A stretch of 64,000 nucleotides of DNA from Bigelowiella natans CCMP2755 (lineage: Eukaryota > Cercozoa > Chlorarachniophyceae). Position numbers and translations under genes: made by a program. Under the pieces are notes generated by a model that ran no database searches, had not been told where the DNA came from, and saw only the letters and a list, made by a program, of their open reading frames with translations. The stretch is from positions 1 to 64,000 of the forward strand of contig ADNK01000630.1 of assembly GCA_000320545.1 (NCBI GenBank), written 5' to 3'. The first letter of the stretch is position 1. Every line of letters starts with the position of its first letter. Positions 36,279 to 47,917 of this stretch are shown in pieces.

Positions 36279-39200
36279 TTAAAAACTGCCGCGGCGGCCA
36301 AGGCCACTAAACCCACTCATCTTTAAAGTATCCTCTCTTTCTTTCAAATCTTTGGTCTCATATCCACCGATTTTACTAACGCTGGAAGCTTTCGAGTGCT
36401 TCACTTCATAAAATCCGTTCTTGCTAACACTAGATTTATTCGTTTTGCTACCACTCCCACCGTCTGCAACATCCTGGCCTAGTGTACGCCTGCATTTACT
36501 TCCACTTCCCATATCCTGATCATTACGTCTTAACCTACTTCCACTTCCCGTATCTTGATCATTGCGTCTTAACCTACTTCCACTTCCTCCATCCTGATTG
36601 AGATAAGTATTATCAACAGTGCATAAAAAATGACTAAATGTATTCATTGGAACCTGTAATTTTGTTTCAGTTCCAAGTTTTGGCTTGCCATACGGGTGTA
36701 TTTTTTGAATAGTATCATCAACCAAAGCCACTGCAGATCGAACCTACCGGACAACACTACTATTAGTTCGTTTCGTGAATGAAAGAAATACTGAAATGCT
36801 GAATGAACGAAATTTTGTTTTGTATTTTAGCTATTAATTTCTACGTACATAGAGATGCAACGGGAAATCCACAGCTGTATAACCTAATAATGTGGAAGTC
36901 AACGAAATATTCAGTGTATTTGCGTACTACTACAATTTTTCACACCGAATGGAGTTGACAACGAAGAATGAACCTGACCATAAATCATAGTATGAGCATG
37001 ACTGTAATATTCACGTTATTGTACAACACCAGCTGTTACCACTCTATCAGATGATATTTACCTCCAATATGCCTTCGACAATGATGCTCAAACCGACAAT
37101 TATAATGTAACCCAGAATAATAGATTCTACCGAATCTTCATCAATTCCATATCTCAAAAATTCGCTTATCCAGATGCTTGCTAATACCAACTGGATCAAG
37201 AATATTGGTTACAAACTCAAATACAATAATAGCAAAATTCACACCTCAATTTTTGAAATGATGGCCACTAAGTGTGTGTAAATATAGGGAACCTGAACAT
37301 TTTAGTTTGGATATTTACAAATTTACAAAATCTCCAATAATAAGGTAAATGTAACTCGCATTGGTAATTTACCGGAGTTTCGATAAGAGCAAACATATTT
37401 TCAATATTTGACTGCTGCGATGAAATAGATTTCTCAAGGCCCTAAAATAATTGGAAAATTCAACGAATATGCAGCTACGAATAGGCCCGCTTCTATTTTC
37501 CACCTGAATGCAAAGAGCTGTAGATTCTGGGTGTACAAAGCGATCCGCATGTCGTCTTTATAGAATAAGTTAGGTTCTTGTAAAAGTTGAAATCCTTCTT
37601 TCATAAACGAAAAATACCTCGCAAAGAGCCATAAATCGCTCCGAATCCATGAATATGCAAGATAATAACATCCTGCTACAGTTTTCAATTTTTTCCGCTC
37701 TTTTAGAGTGAGCAATCCCTTCAGAAATCAAGAAATATATATTCAAATCAAAATATCAAATTTGTTACAGTAAAAAGTATTTTACCTGATACGTGAGTAG
37801 CTTTAGATCACGCTCTCCCCTTATAGCCTGCGTGAACATTATGAAAGCAGCAATTTGCAAACGAATAGCCTGGAAACATGATACAAAAGTCAGTTGACTA
37901 GTATGGAGATAGAACTTTAAATCTAGAAATAAAGGCTTCAAATACCTTTTCTCTGAAATCGATTGAGGTTTCATCGGAAGCCGGAACATATGCTAATAGC
38001 ATCTAAATTGGAGATTACAATAGTTTGCGTTTAGTGGATAGATACGATTGAGAACTAATAGAACCTGGATAAAGTCCCTGATATTACTTGTCAGATTCTG
38101 AAAATTGGCCTATCGATATATAACTTCATCTTTAGTTCATACAATATTCTATGTGATCACGACTACCAACATCAAGATGAAGTAAACGGTGTGATTTACC
38201 CGAGTCTCCCACCAACGAGATAATGAAATGTGCAAAAGGAGTCCAAGAAAGGCTGCTGTTAGAAGTGTCAACACGACAATAGGGCCATCTACCACAAAAA
38301 AAGACGATAAGATTTCGTTTGATTCCTATCGTTAATTAGCTCTGACCTCCGATCGGCCTAGCACACATCGAGCAACCTTCTTGAGAACCACTAACTTCAC
38401 ACTTTGAAGTGCAGAGGCGGGAGGCATAAAGTGTGGAAAGAGCCAAAAGTATCTACATCACAAGATATCAGAGTTTACTTCGCTTTTAAATTTTAAAACA
38501 AATGAGCCACCAAGATTTGTCCCCATAGCTTACTGGATCTACAAGAACAAATACCGAGGGGGGTTACTTAGGTAAAATGTATTTATCATGATGCTTGTTA
38601 AGAAATGCCTTAACACAGTTCCATTGGCAGCTTTGAACCATCCATGTGAGAATAGATGCCGGGGAGCATACCTTACATCATATGCACACTAGGTGCCACT
38701 ACTAAAGCCAATAAAACAATGAATGTACCAATAGACATGGCCGTTATCAGAGACGACCTAAATTATGAATTAGACTATCGTGAAACTCAACACTTGTTAC
38801 TATTTGCTACGGACCTTATCAGGACCGGGCGATGCCCCTGATACCGGGTGCATCTTGTGTATATTGATATCCTACACAAAATGATTTTATCACTTTCACA
38901 TTTCACATGACAATATAATCAATCACCTTTCCAATGCGCATAAGTCGTAATAGACGAAGTAAACGAAAGGCATGGAAACGGGGATTGCCTGGTATACGTT
39001 GAACATGTCAGTGAACCCTTGATTTGCGTTTGCTACAATTTTATATATACTCATTGTGAAAGCAACAATGTCCCCTGCGATGCTGAAACAATCTAGATAC
39101 ACCATCGGCCTCTACCGTACGATGAGATTTTAATGGAGAACACACGTTCAACAGAGGTCCTTAGTGTACTACCAGAAATAGCCTCCAACGATAGATTGCA

Positions 39201-41144
39201 ACCCTTAGCATGAATTCAGCCTGTCGGCAAAATTCCAATGTTATCAATGCAATACTTCTAATTTGAGGAGGCCATAACCAAAAAGATGAAGAATATCACA
39301 AAATTTATAAGCTCCATGGTACCCCTAAAAAGATTTAAATGCTATGGTGTTATAGGTTGTTTCTCAAAATTGGTGCTAGATTAAAGTACCCATTTCTTTC
39401 GGTGAATATTTGAAAACATAGAAAGCCAATAGATGCTGCAACTAGGATAGCACTCATCTGAAGTATTAATATCTTACTTATAAATCTTAAAATCTATTCA
39501 GAATGAATTTCACTGTGTTCGGTAGCTTTCCATCAATCCATAGCACAAGTTTTTCCTCCAGTTTCAGATCGGCCAAATAATCCTGTTCGAAATTTCGAGA
39601 TTACGGGGTTTCTAGATGGTTTACATGTTAACTGGGGTAGGTTACCGCATTCCTACTTTTTCTTTGTATTTTATTGTGCCTTTCTTCTTCCTCTCGGTTG
39701 AAATTCTGATTATTATTTAATTTAATATGATTTTTTGGGTAAGTATTGACATGTACCTTCAGAAACTGTCTAGTTTCAAACGTAAGCCTTGGACCCGTAT
39801 AATATTGAAAACGTTTGCTGCTGGCACTTTGAGGACTCTCTTTCATTCTTCTAAATTAATCATTTGAAGAAATAAAGAAACAACCCTCATGAATGTGTTG
39901 CTCATGCACACAGTAATTGGGGGAAAACATTGACCTGCGTTTTTCTGAATTATAAGCTTCGCTTAATTTATATGAATTCTGAGAAGATAAAGATGTGCAG
40001 TAACTAATCGCTTCTCATGACAATTTTGTAGCAGTAAAGTCTCTGCTTACCCTATTTGACTTTTTTGAAAAAGTTGAAGTTTCATACTGCGGATGTTCCA
40101 CTAATATATATTAGAGAGATTCCTAAATTCATAGCTGCTGTATCAGTTTTTACAAAGTGAGTTCATACCTCTAGAATCTGGATCTTCTATCCTCTCATCA
40201 CGGTAATCGTATTGAGGATCAACGGAGACTGGAGGCGGACGCCTAAGGTCAACAGATTCTGTGTGATGCTCGGGTCTGATCCTCCTCAGTCTTTCCTTTC
40301 GTGCATTTGCTTGCATTCTAGAGGAGGACTTTCTGCGTCGCATAGGTTCTGACATAGACTGAAGGTAGACTTTGCTTGTCTCTGTATCCTGTGTAAATTG
40401 TATTGTTTAGTCACGTACTTGCTCTCTTAGTTAAGGTAAGAATCACCGATTTCAAGGCCCTCGTTATCCTGTGTGAGCCAGTTGCAGCAACGCAGGGTTT
40501 CCGTTTCCGCTCCCATCGATTGTTTTCGTAGTCCTGTAACTGTTAATTGAGAATGAGTTAAGTTACCCTCGTGACAATTCATTTCATTTCGGATTACTAG
40601 TATTCCTTCTTGATATCGATTTACGTTGGATAATTTTGATTCTTTATCCTTCATAATATACGCTATGGATGGATCAGACTCATCTTCGTGGAGGAGTCGT
40701 GCAGCTGAGGAGACTAGATTTTGGTTCTAAGCAGAAAATATTATGACAAATCCATTTCACAAAACAAGTGAAGCGTAGTATCACCTTAATTTTTGGGTTT
40801 GAGTCCAAACCACTGTGAGAACTAAATTGCTGTGATCTTGTTGCCATTGACGACATTGAAGACTGAGAATGTATCTTCCGATGCCCATAATTTGTTGGCT
40901 CAGTGGTCAAGTACAAAGAATCTTGAAATAAGTTACAGAAATTTATTGTCCATGAATAGATAATTACATTGTGCTTACCTTGAGGGTATGCGATCTTGGG
41001 TTTGAACTTTGGCATCGATGGTGGGTCATCGTCATTGCGGTTGGAAGGTGATATGTCCTCGGAGCTGCCCTGCACTTTTCTATTTGGATTTGAACGATGA
41101 TGTTTCGCCATATAGGCGTCGTGTACAGTGTGCATCGTGCCCAA
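36279..41144 (-). CDS. voltage-sensor domain fused to bestrophin-like channel
   Basis: Predicted membrane channel of 888 residues from 30 exons (2,667 nt) whose phases all agree. Residues 1-323 are basic, polar and disordered. S1 is about 325-340 (ILVAASIGFLCFQIF). S2, about 348-370, includes VIFFIFLAEFMLRVAIY with an acidic residue. S3, about 380-397, reads YLDCFSIAGDIVAF. S4, about 404-418, reads FRLLRLLRLMRIGK (exon 38927-38988): four Arg and one Lys at every third place. A 23-nt exon (38815-38837) joins it to SSLITAMSIGTFIVLLALVV. The bestrophin part has GLLLHISLSRWWETR (38200-38288; compare the family's RWW), GERDLKLLTYQGLLTLKER, TPVPYIYTHLVAIISK, and TPFGYTAVDFPLHLYVRSAVALVDD, which mirrors NPFGxDxxDF and the LLAVDEM helix of bestrophins. 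The C-terminal 150 residues are disordered with repeated GSGSRLRRNDQD units. Bestrophins conduct anions; voltage gating is my inference. Confidence 0.75.
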
Positions 41145-42231
41145 ATAGATACAAGTTTACTTCAACTAGATATTGGGGAAAACACAGAATTAGAAAGACA
41201 TTTATCAGAATAACACAGCGACCTTCTCTTTGTGGCCGTGCTCACACGAAATTATACCTTTTTATTGTTGTGGTACTCAAAGATTTGTTAAAGATAACGT
41301 AGGATCATACTAAATAAAGAGATCCTAATAACATGGCATCCTGTATCAACAATCAAACCAACAGAAATATTTAAATTTTTCTGTACGCACGCATTGTTAC
41401 TTGAGCACTTGCTTGGGAAGGAAACTAAGGCCTGCGGCAACACAATGAAACTTCTGCATAAATTTAAGTGCATTCCTTCACTTTGACATCACATTTTATT
41501 TGTCGTTGTATTTGATTTGGGAGCGGTCCACACTCTTTGCAAGAAATACAGGGGGAAACGGTTCCTTCAGGACGTTTGTTCCACAAAAATGCACAAAATA
41601 GTCGCTACCACAGTACCAATTCAACCCTCTGCACAGAACCAATTCATCGATTCACTTGTTCATTTTTGACATTTTCAACATTCATGAATGCATGAATGCA
41701 AGACTTCCATGTTCGTTGATGGCCTCTGAACGAAGCAAAAAAGGACTGCAACGGGTTTCGATAAAAATTCGGCTGAAACCTGGTTGCGCACTACTGTCGT
41801 TGTCCGTTTGTTGTGCTTGCAAACACAAAACAGCAGGATTTGTTCAACAGGATTCGTTGTTCGGCAAAAAACATCAACTACGCCGAGGCCATTGAGCACG
41901 TTCCGAGATAGATAAATGTCGCACATATGAAATACAAGCTAAAAGGACAAGCAGTATGATATAGGTGGATGTCGCACATGTGAAATGCAATCTAGGATTG
42001 CCTTTATGTGCATCATCGAAGCGCATCAAGTTTTTTCTTTTAGACCACTCCCTGGCGCAGAAAGTTCGAAGTGATCCGACAAGAGAAAATGACTATTCCT
42101 AAACTTGTTCAAGCGTTCCGAGGGGGAAATCTTCAATTGTGAGCAAAAAAGAGAGAAGAGTTCTCCATTGTTTCTTTCTTTCTGCACTTGGCATAGTTAT
42201 ACACAACTAGCACGACGCTGTAACAACGACG
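41145..42231. other. divergent intergenic region, VSD-bestrophin / globin
   Basis: About 1.1 kb between two divergent start codons. The motif GATGTCGCACATGTGAAATGCA at about 41970-41990 has a diverged partner at about 41915-41935, a weak tandem pair. A few TGCATGAATGCA steps occur near 41680-41700, but the density is far below the 3' tracts. No gene supported. Confidence 0.5.
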
Positions 42232-42448
42232 ATGGGGAATGAGTTCAGTCGAGAGGAACTACAACTGGTGGGTGGTCCACCCGATGCCATCACAACGATC
42301 AACATATAAATATCATGATTGTGATGTTTTTTAGGAACTTATTCAGTTGACATGGAAGCTAGCGTTTGATAGGGACTTCCACTCGGTTTGAAATCTATTT
42401 GTGTTCACATCTGAAGTCGTCGTAAACGCAGGGAGAGAGAAAGAGGGA

Positions 42449-42486
<38 letters not shown>

Positions 42487-43795
42487 CCTGTAACCATATA
42501 TTCATTGTATTCATGTTGAAGCATTTTTCCTCAGATGCTCAACCCTCCCCAAACAATATATTCGAATGAAGTTAATTCGAATATCAAAGCTATACCAAGC
42601 GTCTCAACGTACGAACACGTGTCTCTTACGATGATATTATGGTGTTTCATTTCAATCATAACAGGCCTCTTTTTTAAACATTATCTCAGTCTTGATGACA
42701 CAGCCGAAGCTACATCTCGGATTGACGATAATACGAAGGGTTGGCGTCCATGTGATGAAAATAAGAGCGAGAATCAGCGGCATGCTGCACGTTTCCAGTC
42801 ATTCGATATCGAATTTGTCGGAAACTATTTTAAAGAGTGCCCCGATTTAAGGTTCGAAAATCCATTACCTGACCGACAAGGGAAAACAAATGCTCTCTTA
42901 TTCTTGTAAATTCTTGTAAAAATATGATGATGAATACGATGATTGATACATTTCAGAAATCGCTTTGCGAAGGAAATTTTAATAGTAGCTAAAATGATTA
43001 CTGGATTTATAAAAGGAATTATTTTCAACAAGGTGTGTATTGTTAGTTATATTATCAACCCTGATCGTAATATATTCCAGTCGAAAGTAGACGCCATGAT
43101 TTCCAGATTCGTAAAGTCGCACGCTCGCTATGCGTTAGAGAAGAAACATTTCGAGGGGTAAGACAAAACGTTGAACAATCTCGGTGCGTCTTACTACAGC
43201 AGTAATCTCAGGTTTACAAAGGCAATCGTCACAACAGTACAATTTTTTTGGGCAATTTTGGGCATGTATTTAGTGTTTGTGCCATAGGTAGTTTCAAGGA
43301 TAGGAAGATTTGGATCACCAAAGATACAAGAATTATGGACCAAAGTATGAGTAGCCCCAAAGTACGCTATATTTTCATTGTGAAATTTTAGACACATCTC
43401 AGGTGTCTACCGTACTGAGAAGGCGAATGTGGAAGGTAAAATTTGTAGTTGAAAATCCTTACTTTTCATTGGGCGATACAATGCTCAAACACGTTCGATT
43501 TTTACACTGCCTAATTTTTATTTTATTTTAGGCTTACAGTCATAACATGAGGAGAAATAGTAGTCAGAGCACTATAAAAAGTGGTAGTAAAAGTAGTAGT
43601 GGAGGTAGTGGAGGTAGTCAGAAAGTAGGCATGAGAGGTAATTCCAGTCCAAGATCGCCGACAGGATGGATTACACCCCCGAAACTACAAAAGCACTCAT
43701 CAAAGAGTAATGCCAAACAAAGAACGATTAAATGCCTTGTTCATAATCTGTGCATCTGTTTCAATAGATACCGGATATACAAGCAGTTCATGTGA
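42232..43795 (+). CDS. N-myristoylated single-domain globin
   Basis: Haem protein predicted to bind oxygen or nitric oxide. Exons: 42232-42267, 42335-42385, 42799-42905, 42957-43032, 43081-43157, 43212-43272, 43403-43435 and from 43532; phases all agree. The N-terminus MGNEFSREEL fits the myristoylation signal (Gly2, Ser6). Helix A reads LELIQLTWKLAFDRDF. The B-C region reads FDIEFVGNYFKECPDLR. The E region reads PLPDRQGKTNALLFL, where Gln falls at the distal E7 position as in flavohaemoglobin-type globins. The F helix, FVKSHARYALEKKHFEG, supplies the proximal His. The G helix is AIVTTVQFFWAILG and the H helix starts RRRMWKAYSHNM. A Ser/Gly-rich tail follows. An alternative acceptor at about 42535 would insert about 88 residues with a hydrophobic segment between helices A and B; I prefer the shorter form. 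The exact C-terminus past about 43740 is uncertain. Confidence 0.75.
42440..42484. repeat. (GA)n microsatellite
   Basis: GA run of about 40 bp in the second intron of the globin gene. Confidence 0.9.
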
Positions 43796-43959
43796 TGAAG
43801 ATGATCGCAAAAACATTGACCGACTTCAAGTTCCGAGGAACGACGATGAAAAAAACATGTCAAAGGCGACATGAAATGGCATTGTGTGCTAGAAGTAAGA
43901 GGGCACAGTCTATGAAATGGAATCAAGTTTGCTTTCAGCATGAATGAGGGAAAGACACC

Positions 43960-45060
43960 AAGAAGCACATCAGCCAGAATGACCTTTTTCCATTGTTAGA
44001 TTGCACAAGCTTGCTTGCTTGCGGAAAACAACAAGTGAGGGTGAGACGACTGCGTCATTCGCCATCTCTACCCTCGCCAATGGCCCATTGATCCTAGCCA
44101 AAATTACTTGATTGCAACAATTCATTGTGGCATGCGCAATACTGCTGCGTGAAGTTCCATGTTCGATTTTCGATGCCCACATGACTGTGGAAGCAGCACA
44201 CGCTGCGTGCACAGTGTGTGGTGCATGCTAGCATGCATCGCTCACGTCCATTGTTGACATTCCCATGCAAAATTCAAAAACTTGCACACAAGCTTTGTGC
44301 ATCATGATTTTTGTTTGCACCATGTGGATTTGTATCAATGCTTTGCTCAACATTCAACACACCTAGACACCAGCACGTGCGGGGCTTCCGCATGCAAACG
44401 TCTGTTTCCGCCATGTGATCTGTGTTCACCTTTGCGCAGCGCACTTTTTGCATCACAATGCGAATTTCAATGTTTCAACCTAGCAACGCACAGCGCCAGC
44501 AGTGGTTGTGGCTTGCAACAAACACAATCCCAGCTGTTGTTTTTCATTCTCTGGCTGGCAACTCCAGAACTGTGACGTCACTTGCGTTTGTTTGTGCACC
44601 GTGTGCACGTTGAAGCTCTGAAGCTTCCTGCAACTGTGGCTGTGCTGCAGCTGCAGCTGCGCCGCGCACGGCACAGATCTCACCGTGGAAGACCTCACCC
44701 ACTCATCACACGTGCACGCAACAAGTGTGTGAACGAGTGAATGTGAACATGAACGAAGTGATTCAGTTGGAGCTGTGTGTGCAAAGAGCGGTTGGAAAAA
44801 TCATGGACACGCTGCCTCATCCTTGGCATCGCCAATCTATTAGAACACGGAGAAAAAAATAGGGTTTGTTTCACATTCGCCGGCATCGGCCACGCTCAGA
44901 CAACCTTGGGAGGGCACAGATGTGCATGGTTCGATGTGCACACATCGACGCTTTTGGCACACCATTCCCGCCTGCAAGCAGCATTAACAGCGACAATTCG
45001 GATTCATTGTCGCTACAACAAAATCCTCTTCAGTTTTCCCCAAAAACAGCCAACATATAT
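43960..45060. other. TGCA/CATG palindrome-rich tract downstream of globin gene
   Basis: The only 3' interval between two genes on the same strand (globin end and PAXX-like start), yet it has the same composition as the convergent ones: GTGCATGCTAGCATGCATC at 44219-44237, repeated TTGTGCA, GTGCAC, CTGCAGCTGCAGCTGC near 44644-44661 and TGCACG. The open frames on both strands are composition artefacts. Confidence 0.7.
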
Positions 45061-45108
45061 CAGTGAAGTCATCTGTTAGAGCACCTGCCAAGCTCATTGG
45101 CCCTTTCA

Positions 45109-46227
45109 ATGGCGCCCCCCTCACCCTCCTCATCTTCCTCATCATCCTCTTTATCTGACCTCAATGAACTTAGCAACATCTACCAACTTGTCCACATCGA
45201 TCACAAAGACACCCTTGATGAGGGATTGTTGGCGACAATTGTGGAGGGAGGCGTCTTAACTATGAAGTACTACTGTCCAGTGTGGATACAGTCTTTTTCA
45301 TCTTCTTAGGCTCATTCTAAGCTGCAGATGTTCTCAGGGTTACCAATGTGCAGGATACATGGGGGGGACAATTCGGCATTCCGGAGCTCAGGAAGCATGT
45401 GCGGTCAACAGTACATACCACTAGCACATCTCACACGTGCTTTCCTCATTAGATCGAAGGCGCAGGTTTGAAGAATATTCCTGTAAAAGAGATGATTCAT
45501 AGAATTTTGCGATCGTTGAGCAAACCTGGTGGATTAGAGCTCCATGTTGACAAAGCATCAGTCCCTCAAGGCAGTGATAGAAGAGCCACGCTATTCGTCA
45601 ACTACAATGTTGATGGTATTCCGCTCCAAGGAAGGTTGCACAAATTAATGGATATATCTGTGAGAGTTCGTTTATATTTGCCACTACTGCAGATTTAAAC
45701 TGGTACGAATGAAGCTGGCGGATGAATCAGGCACAGAGAGCCAAGCAAAGGCTGTCATGGATATCATACGAGACCTTGTCAGCACACTCAATAATGGTAG
45801 GTGACCACTCCCAACAAATTCGTGCAAAAAAAGTAGATGGTAAGACTGGTTGATTACATCTGGTCCATTGAAGGCGTTTCAGCATCTAACAAACTGGGAT
45901 CGACGAGTTCATACGAACAGAAGATAACAACGCTAGAGGTTACGATGACAAACCATTTCCCGTGAGGATGCCTTAAGAACATGCATACATTATTCTTAGG
46001 AGAAGCTCAAATCATTACAAAATGAATTAGATGCGGAGCGCGCCCTCCGTACACAGTGCATGCTGGAATCATCATCCTCCACGGGTTCTTACTATTCCCC
46101 GCTCTAGAATGGCATGCAATGACCTCTATTATTTAATCAATCAGGGGCACCTTTGAAGGAAAAAAAGGCTCGCAAACCGAAGCTCCAGAATCGAAACATT
46201 GTGAATCCATTGATTCGAAGGTCTTAA
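45109..46227 (+). CDS. PAXX-like XRCC4-superfamily protein
   Basis: Probable accessory factor of non-homologous end joining. Seven exons close exactly (738 nt, 245 residues): 45109-45266, 45338-45398, 45453-45634, 45693-45796, 45874-45938, 46000-46084 and 46145-46227. The fold order matches the XRCC4/XLF/PAXX group: a beta-rich head with LTMKVTNVQDTWGGQF (compare PAXX LYVTDAAELW), a strand pair LELHVDKASV and ATLFVNYNVDGIPLQ, a helix KAVMDIIRDLVSTLN, a coiled coil KITTLEEKLKSLQNELDAERA, and a basic C-terminal peptide ending QNRNIVNPLIRRS, which resembles the Ku-binding tail of PAXX. The start is the ATG before a Pro/Ser run; an in-frame TTG upstream was not used. Sequence divergence is high, so the subfamily is inferred from domain order; another XRCC4-fold protein is possible. 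Confidence 0.6.
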
Positions 46228-46249
46228 AAAACGATTCAATTTTTATTTA

Positions 46250-46990
46250 AATTTAATCTAATGGTTTCTGTTCGATAGGAGAAAACGACAAAAGGTCCAG
46301 GTAGGACGGAGACGGTGAGATAAGACAGCTAGCTGGCACAGAGTTGTAAGACAGGGATACTCGGATGTGCTTCGTGTCAATTTGGTGTTCGTTGTACATA
46401 TGTTGTGGCAAGTTGCAAAGAAGATATCTATGCCATGTCGTAGTCATAGCCCGGAAGACGCCTCCAATGTGATCGACCGGCACAACAACATACATGTCGC
46501 AGCATGCACCTGGTAGCCTGGCCTGCTCGGTCATAGTACATGCATAGAATACTGATGTAGTCCATCGGTGACAATGAGCACGAATACTTGCATGTCTGCC
46601 GCCGAATTTCAGGAGGCATGCGTGCAACATACATGTCAGTCATGGTTCAAACTTGCACGTAGAAGCCAATGAAAGTGGCTGCGTAAATTGTAGCGCCGCT
46701 GTGTACTAGTTTATGCTGTAGCTTGTTATTCCGAAATTGCTTTGTGGACGCGATTCCGCTCGCTGGCAGTCAGCTCGGTAAATCTAGACCTAAAGACTTA
46801 GGTAATGCGGTCGTCTGTCACATGTGATGTAGCGTAGACGCAAGCATGAATGCATCTAGACGCTGCTACAATAGTACTTTTGCGATGTACGCTGATATGA
46901 AACTTAAATCGCGACAACAATACGCAATGCGAGTCTCGTTTTCATTGCTATCTAGCTATGCGGCGATCGCGGACCATATGGCAACAATTC
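46250..46990. other. palindrome-containing tract between convergent genes
   Basis: Between the PAXX-like stop (46227) and the methyltransferase stop (47478). ACATGTCGCAGCATGCACC-type CATG/GCATGC words are frequent from about 46385 to 46870, with TGTACATATG, ACATACATGTC and CATGCATAG steps. Density is lower than in the CTAG tracts. No supported gene. Confidence 0.55.
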
Positions 46991-47194
46991 GACCTCCTTC
47001 GTGTACATGCACTTCATTCCAATCCTGTCATCACTCCGTAATTACATGAAAGAAAACAGTGACAGATGATGACCAACTCATTCGATATTTTTGGCTTCCA
47101 ATTAGTTTTATTCTGCTCCCATTTAGTCTTTTCGACAAAGTTAAAATCTGAGGATGAAGCAATTCAGACTTTAAGCATGGACACTATGACACGA

Positions 47195-47226
47195 CCGCGC
47201 GCGCGCGCGCGCACACACACACACAC

Positions 47227-47262
<36 letters not shown>
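47195..47262. repeat. (CG)n(CA)n(GA)n compound microsatellite
   Basis: Three dinucleotide blocks in a row: CGCG, ACAC, then AGAG. The alternating purine-pyrimidine CG/CA part could adopt Z-DNA. It lies in the convergent interval; 46991-47477 holds nothing else gene-like. Confidence 0.9.
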
Positions 47263-47266
<4 letters not shown>

Positions 47267-47477
47267 ATATTAAAGCTCGCACGCATAAAATAAGGACCAA
47301 ATAAATAATAATTGTGTGTTTATTAATATTCACATTTGTGTACACGCAGCTCGCACGCGTGTGTGTATATGTTTGCGTAAGCGTGAGGGTTGGACTTATA
47401 TGCATAGTATATGTCAAGGAAGCATATGTTATTGCTTTATACTATGTAATGAAACAGTGAAAGGGACTTACTGCTAC

Positions 47478-47885
47478 TCAATTAACAAATTTCGATAACG
47501 TTTCAATCACCTGCGCTCCTTTTTTAAGGTCTTCCACGCATTTATGTGCTATCCGAGAGAGGATATCTTCACTGAAAGCAGTAGAGGCTACAAAAATAAC
47601 CTGTTAAACGAAAATATACTCACTATATAACGGAAAGTCAACTATCTTCAACGTATCGAGCGCGCCTAGAAATTCAACAATAAATTTTGCAAACATATTC
47701 TTGATAATATGAGTATAACCATATTTCCATAAAAAGTATTCCTAGAAAGGAGGAGTTGTCGTTTATAACGAGGGAGAACGTACGAATTAAAGCAGAAATT
47801 AATACTATGTTACATCTGCCAAGTTCCAGGATAACGACGAAGATGATGCCACTGTTGCAGTTGTCTTTGTTGTTGTTGTTGTTGT

Positions 47886-47917
<32 letters not shown>

